Assembly: GCA_016712635.1 (NCBI GenBank)
Contig: JADJQS010000015.1
Span: 1 to 64,000 of the forward strand
Reading direction: 5' to 3'
Source of the DNA: Gammaproteobacteria bacterium
GTDB taxonomy: Bacteria; Pseudomonadota; Gammaproteobacteria; SZUA-140
Length of the DNA: 64,000 nt
Position 1 is the first letter of the stretch. Each line of letters opens with the position of its first letter. Shown one piece after another: positions 60,653-64,000 of this stretch. The notes under the pieces are model-generated. The model was not told the DNA's origin, ran no database searches, and saw only the letters and a program-made list of their open reading frames with translations. The position numbers and the translations under genes were made by a program.

Positions 60653-63070
60653 CTAGATGTCGAGATTCGCCACCGACAGTGCGTGCTTCTCGATGAATTC
60701 GCGGCGCGGCTCGACCTGATCGCCCATCAGTGTGGTGAAGATCTCGTCCGCCGCCACGGCATCCTCGACCTGTACCTGCAGCAGACGGCGCGTTTCAACG
60801 TTCATGGTCGTCTCCCACAGCTGCTCGGGATTCATCTCGCCAAGACCCTTGTAGCGCTGTATCTGCTGTCCGCGCTTCGCCTCCTCGATGATCCAGTCCA
60901 TCGCCTCCTTGAAACTGGCGACGTCCAGCCTGCGTTCGCCGCGCTGGATCACGGCGCCGCTGCCGATCAGCCCATCGAGCTGGGTACCCAGCTCCACCAT
61001 GCTGCGGTATTCCGCCGAGGTGAAAAATTCCCGGTTGAACTGGCGGCTGGTGGAGATGCCATGGAGGTTTTCCACAATCTCCGCCCTCCACCCTCTCTCG
61101 TCGGGTTCGCGCACCACGGTGATATTGAAGCGGAGTCCGGCCGCCCTGTCGGCATTCAGGCGTGCCTCGAGTTCCCGGCTCCATTGCTCCACCCGGCCGA
61201 TGTTGGACGCCTCCTCGGCGCTGAGTTCGGGCATGTAGATCAACTGCTCCAGGACATTGGCGTTCCAGCGCTTCGCCATGCGACGGATGGTCGCCATCAC
61301 CGCCATGTACTTCCCGGCCAGCGTCTCCAGCGCCTGGGCACTGATAGGCGGAGAATCGGCGTTCACGCTCAATCGAGCATTTTCCAATGCAGATTGCAGC
61401 AAATAGGCGTTAAGTTCGCCATCATCCTTGGCGTATCGCTCCTGCTTGCCACGCTTGATCTTGTACAGCGGTGGCTGTGCGATGTAGATGTGACGGCGCT
61501 CGATCAGCTCCGGCATCTGACGATAAAAAAAGGTCAGCAGGAGGGTGCGGATATGCGAACCGTCGACATCCGCATCCGTCATGATGATGATGCGGTGGTA
61601 GCGGAGTTTGTCCGGATTGTGTTCCTCCTTACCGATACCACAACCCAGCGCGGTGATCAGCGTGCCCACCTCGACAGATGATAACACCTTGTCGAACCTG
61701 GCTTTTTCTACATTCAGTATCTTGCCCTTCAAGGGCAGGATGGCCTGGTAGCGACGGTCCCTGCCCTGTTTGGCGGATCCGCCTGCGGAATCGCCCTCGA
61801 CCAGAAATAGCTCGGAGAGGCGGGGATCCTTTTCCTGGCAGTCGGCAAGCTTCCCCGGCAAACCCGCAATGTCGAGCACGCCCTTGCGACGCGTCATGTC
61901 GCGAGCCTTGCGGGCCGCCTCGCGCGCGCGCGCCGCATCGATGATCTTGGCGGTGATCGCCTTGGCTTCAGCGGGAAACTCGAGCAGGAACTCCTGGATC
62001 TTCTCTGCCGCAACCGATTCCACCACTGCCCGGACCTCGGACGATACGAGCTTTTCCTTGGTCTGGGAGGAAAACTTCGGGTCGTGGCATTTCACCGAAA
62101 GGACCGCGGTCAAACCCTCGCGGGCGTCATCGCCGACCATGGCGATCTTGGCCTTCTTGGCCAAGCCTTCGTTATCGATGTACTGGTTGAGTGTGCGCGT
62201 CAGCGCCGAGCGATAGCCCACCAAGTGCGTGCCGCCGTCGCGCTGCGGTATGTTATTGGTATAACAGAAAATATTTTCCTGGTAGGAATCGTTCCACTGC
62301 ATCGCCACCTCGACCGCGATGCCGCCCTTTTCGCTGGTGAAATAAATCACCGTGGGATGCAGCGGTGTCTTGTTGCGGTTGAGGTGCTCGACGAAGGCGC
62401 GGATCCCACCCTCGTATTCGAAAACATCGACCTTGTCGCTGCGCTCGTCATGCAGGCGGATTCGTACGCCATGATTGAGGAAGGAAAGTTCGCGCAGACG
62501 GCGTGCGAGGATGTCGTAATGGAATTCGGTGTTGGTAAAGATCGTCGTGCTCGGAAGAAAGCGGATCTCCGTCCCGGTCTGATCCGTATCCCCGGATACC
62601 ACCAAGGGCGCTACCGGTTCACCCATGTGGTATTCCTGGTGGTACATATGCCCATCGCGCCGAATCGTGAGCTTAAGGATTTCCGACAGGGCGTTGACGA
62701 CGGAGACACCGACCCCGTGCAGGCCGCCCGATACCTTATATGAATTGTCATCGAACTTACCGCCGGCGTGCAGCACGGTCATGATCACTTCCGCGGCGGA
62801 TCGCCCCTCCTCCGGATGGATGTCCACCGGGATACCGCGTCCGTTATCTGTCACCGTGACCGAGCCATCACGGTGAATGGTCACCGAGATCTCGCTGCAA
62901 TATCCCGCGAGCGCTTCGTCGATGGAATTGTCCACCACTTCGAAAACCAGGTGGTGCAGACCCGTGCCGTCGTCGGTATCCCCGATATACATCCCGGGTC
63001 GCTTGCGCACGGCATCGAGCCCGCGCAGGACCTTAATCCTTGAGGAATCGTAGCTTTGGGCCTCTTCCAT
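60653..63070 (-). CDS. gyrB: DNA gyrase subunit B
   Basis: 805 residues. GHKL ATPase: VVDNSIDEALAGYCSEISVT, VTDNGRGIPVDIHPEEG, GGKFDDNSYKVSGGLHGVG. TOPRIM: LVEGDSAGGSAKQGRDRRYQ and MTDADVDGSHIRTLLLTFF. C-terminal HYQRYKGLGEMNPEQLWETT-like segment is present. It supplies ATP energy for negative supercoiling with GyrA. Next to recF, as in many bacteria near oriC. Confidence 0.98.
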   Translation of the reverse strand: MEEAQSYDSSRIKVLRGLDAVRKRPGMYIGDTDDGTGLHHLVFEVVDNSIDEALAGYCSEISVTIHRDGSVTVTDNGRGIPVDIHPEEGRSAAEVIMTVLHAGGKFDDNSYKVSGGLHGVGVSVVNALSEILKLTIRRDGHMYHQEYHMGEPVAPLVVSGDTDQTGTEIRFLPSTTIFTNTEFHYDILARRLRELSFLNHGVRIRLHDERSDKVDVFEYEGGIRAFVEHLNRNKTPLHPTVIYFTSEKGGIAVEVAMQWNDSYQENIFCYTNNIPQRDGGTHLVGYRSALTRTLNQYIDNEGLAKKAKIAMVGDDAREGLTAVLSVKCHDPKFSSQTKEKLVSSEVRAVVESVAAEKIQEFLLEFPAEAKAITAKIIDAARAREAARKARDMTRRKGVLDIAGLPGKLADCQEKDPRLSELFLVEGDSAGGSAKQGRDRRYQAILPLKGKILNVEKARFDKVLSSVEVGTLITALGCGIGKEEHNPDKLRYHRIIIMTDADVDGSHIRTLLLTFFYRQMPELIERRHIYIAQPPLYKIKRGKQERYAKDDGELNAYLLQSALENARLSVNADSPPISAQALETLAGKYMAVMATIRRMAKRWNANVLEQLIYMPELSAEEASNIGRVEQWSRELEARLNADRAAGLRFNITVVREPDERGWRAEIVENLHGISTSRQFNREFFTSAEYRSMVELGTQLDGLIGSGAVIQRGERRLDVASFKEAMDWIIEEAKRGQQIQRYKGLGEMNPEQLWETTMNVETRRLLQVQVEDAVAADEIFTTLMGDQVEPRREFIEKHALSVANLDI

Positions 63071-63106
63071 CGGTATCTCCGTATTGGCTCTAAACGGCGT
63101 GCGGCA

Positions 63107-64000
63107 TTATATCACTTCCGTGAATACACCATGTTCCACGTGAAACATCTTGTGGTCCACCCGGACAACATGCCGGCGAAACTCCGGATCACTGGAGGTG
63201 ACTATGGTTTGAAAACCCAGCGCGCTGATCTTTAGGATCAACTGTTCGATGTGCTGGGCATCCAGCTCGGCTGCGAGGTCATCTATCAGGATCAAACCCC
63301 GCCCGCCTGTGATTTCAGCCAGGGTGCAGGCCTGCGCGAGATACAGGGCGTAGACCAGCACCTTCATCTGGCCGCGCGAGAGGCATTCGCGAACTGGAAT
63401 TCCACCCGTGACAAATTCGATATCCGCGCGATGTGGCCCGATGCGAGTGTATCCGCTGCGACGATCTCCTTCCAATCCTTTGGCCAACTGCACCGCAAGA
63501 TCGGCGTCAGAGGCCCAGCCCGACCGGTATTTGAGATCTATGGCGGAGTCAATCCTCAGCATGGGCAGCAGACCCCGGAATCTGGCGATGAACTGCTCCA
63601 GGTACCGTCTGCGATATGCATCCATCAGGACCCCGTTTTCGACCAGTTCCCTGTCCCAGACCTCGGGTCGCGGTAACGCCTGTTGCAGAATGGAATTACG
63701 TTGCTTCAGCGCGCGGCGGTATCTTTGCCAGGCGGGGAGAAAGCGAGGTTCCACGTGGAACACTCCCCAGTCCATAAACGAACGTCTGAACTCCGGGCCG
63801 AGGGTGAACACCCGGTGGCTTTCCTGATGGATCGTAACAACGGGCAGAAAGGGCGCCAACTCCGATAATCGTTGAACGGGTTTCCCGGCGGCCTTCATAC
63901 GCAGGCGCCCACGGTCCATATCGAATTCCATACCCAGTGCTCTGGTACCAGAGGCCTCGCTGAACACCTCGGCGCTGATCACCATCTCGGACGTTTCGCG
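63107..64000 (-). CDS. recF: DNA replication/repair protein RecF (partial)
   Basis: The C-terminal ~297 residues; the Walker A region and start lie beyond the right edge. LSRGQMKVLVYALYLAQ (ABC signature) and RGLILIDDLAAELDAQHIEQ (Walker B) are visible, followed by VTSSDPEFRRHVVRVDHKMF. RecF loads RecA at gaps with RecOR. The order recF-gyrB (minus strand) suggests that dnaN-dnaA lies further to the right. Confidence 0.96.
   Translation of the reverse strand, partial: RETSEMVISAEVFSEASGTRALGMEFDMDRGRLRMKAAGKPVQRLSELAPFLPVVTIHQESHRVFTLGPEFRRSFMDWGVFHVEPRFLPAWQRYRRALKQRNSILQQALPRPEVWDRELVENGVLMDAYRRRYLEQFIARFRGLLPMLRIDSAIDLKYRSGWASDADLAVQLAKGLEGDRRSGYTRIGPHRADIEFVTGGIPVRECLSRGQMKVLVYALYLAQACTLAEITGGRGLILIDDLAAELDAQHIEQLILKISALGFQTIVTSSDPEFRRHVVRVDHKMFHVEHGVFTEVI

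Overview
The window looks like the chromosome of a GC-rich, autotrophic gammaproteobacterium, probably a sulfur- or otherwise chemolithotrophic member of the Chromatiales/Acidiferrobacterales type. The grounds are a red-type (form IC) RuBisCO cluster with CbbX and a divergent CbbR, a phosphoribulokinase, a class I fructose-1,6-bisphosphatase, a split glycine cleavage system, and gyrB-recF at the right edge, which suggests that oriC lies not far beyond it. No rRNA, tRNA or CRISPR array was recognised.

Layout. 1-1.8 kb: the end of a beta-barrel-like protein, a wrecked apbE and a frameshifted membrane cytochrome c. 2.0-8.1 kb and 14.2-19.9 kb: two blocks of a chromosomal integron cassette array. 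Small, unrelated genes, nearly all on the minus strand, are each followed by an attC-type site with GTT/AAC core ends and imperfectly paired inner arms. The arm asymmetry (one unpaired base) points the same way in nearly every site and places the attI end on the right, where an N-terminal remnant of an integron integrase (intI) lies at 20.19-20.36 kb on the plus strand. Cassette products include a toxin-antitoxin pair, three proteins with HEPN-like R-x4-H motifs, a TIR-like/deoxyribosyltransferase-like protein, a GIY-YIG-like protein, DUF2971, DUF4279, VOC, DUF389 and CSD-DUF1294 proteins. About 6 kb of ordinary chromosomal genes without attC sites (8.2-14.2 kb: O-methyltransferase, YqhA, lipoprotein, YidH, PsiE, TfoX-N, FkbM) separates the blocks.

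20.4-30.4 kb: mtgA, a hypoxanthine-type DNA glycosylase, a ~1000-residue LVIVD propeller protein, an aldo/keto reductase, hemL, thiE-thiD and two envelope proteins. 30.7-41.6 kb: prk, an AAA-SPOR protein, PPOX, MarC, a YyaL-type thioredoxin-domain protein, DUF541, DUF2721, Kelch, PfkB kinase and dgkA. 41.6-46.6 kb: gcvT-gcvH-gcvPA-tpx-gcvPB in one direction. 46.9-54.2 kb: fbp, then on the plus strand an rRNA methyltransferase, lgt, thyA and folA, then zapG, and pgl-glk. 54.3-60.5 kb: purC, an aldolase fused to a Dabb domain, cbbX, cbbS and cbbL on the minus strand with cbbR divergent. 60.6-64 kb: gyrB and partial recF.

The Calvin cycle is represented by prk, cbbLS, cbbX, fbp and a class II aldolase. 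The glycine cleavage system can handle glycine made from photorespiratory glycolate. thyA/folA and gcv share folate one-carbon units. Several genes carry one- or two-base frameshifts, densest in the first 4.4 kb. I cannot tell real decay from consensus error without reads.
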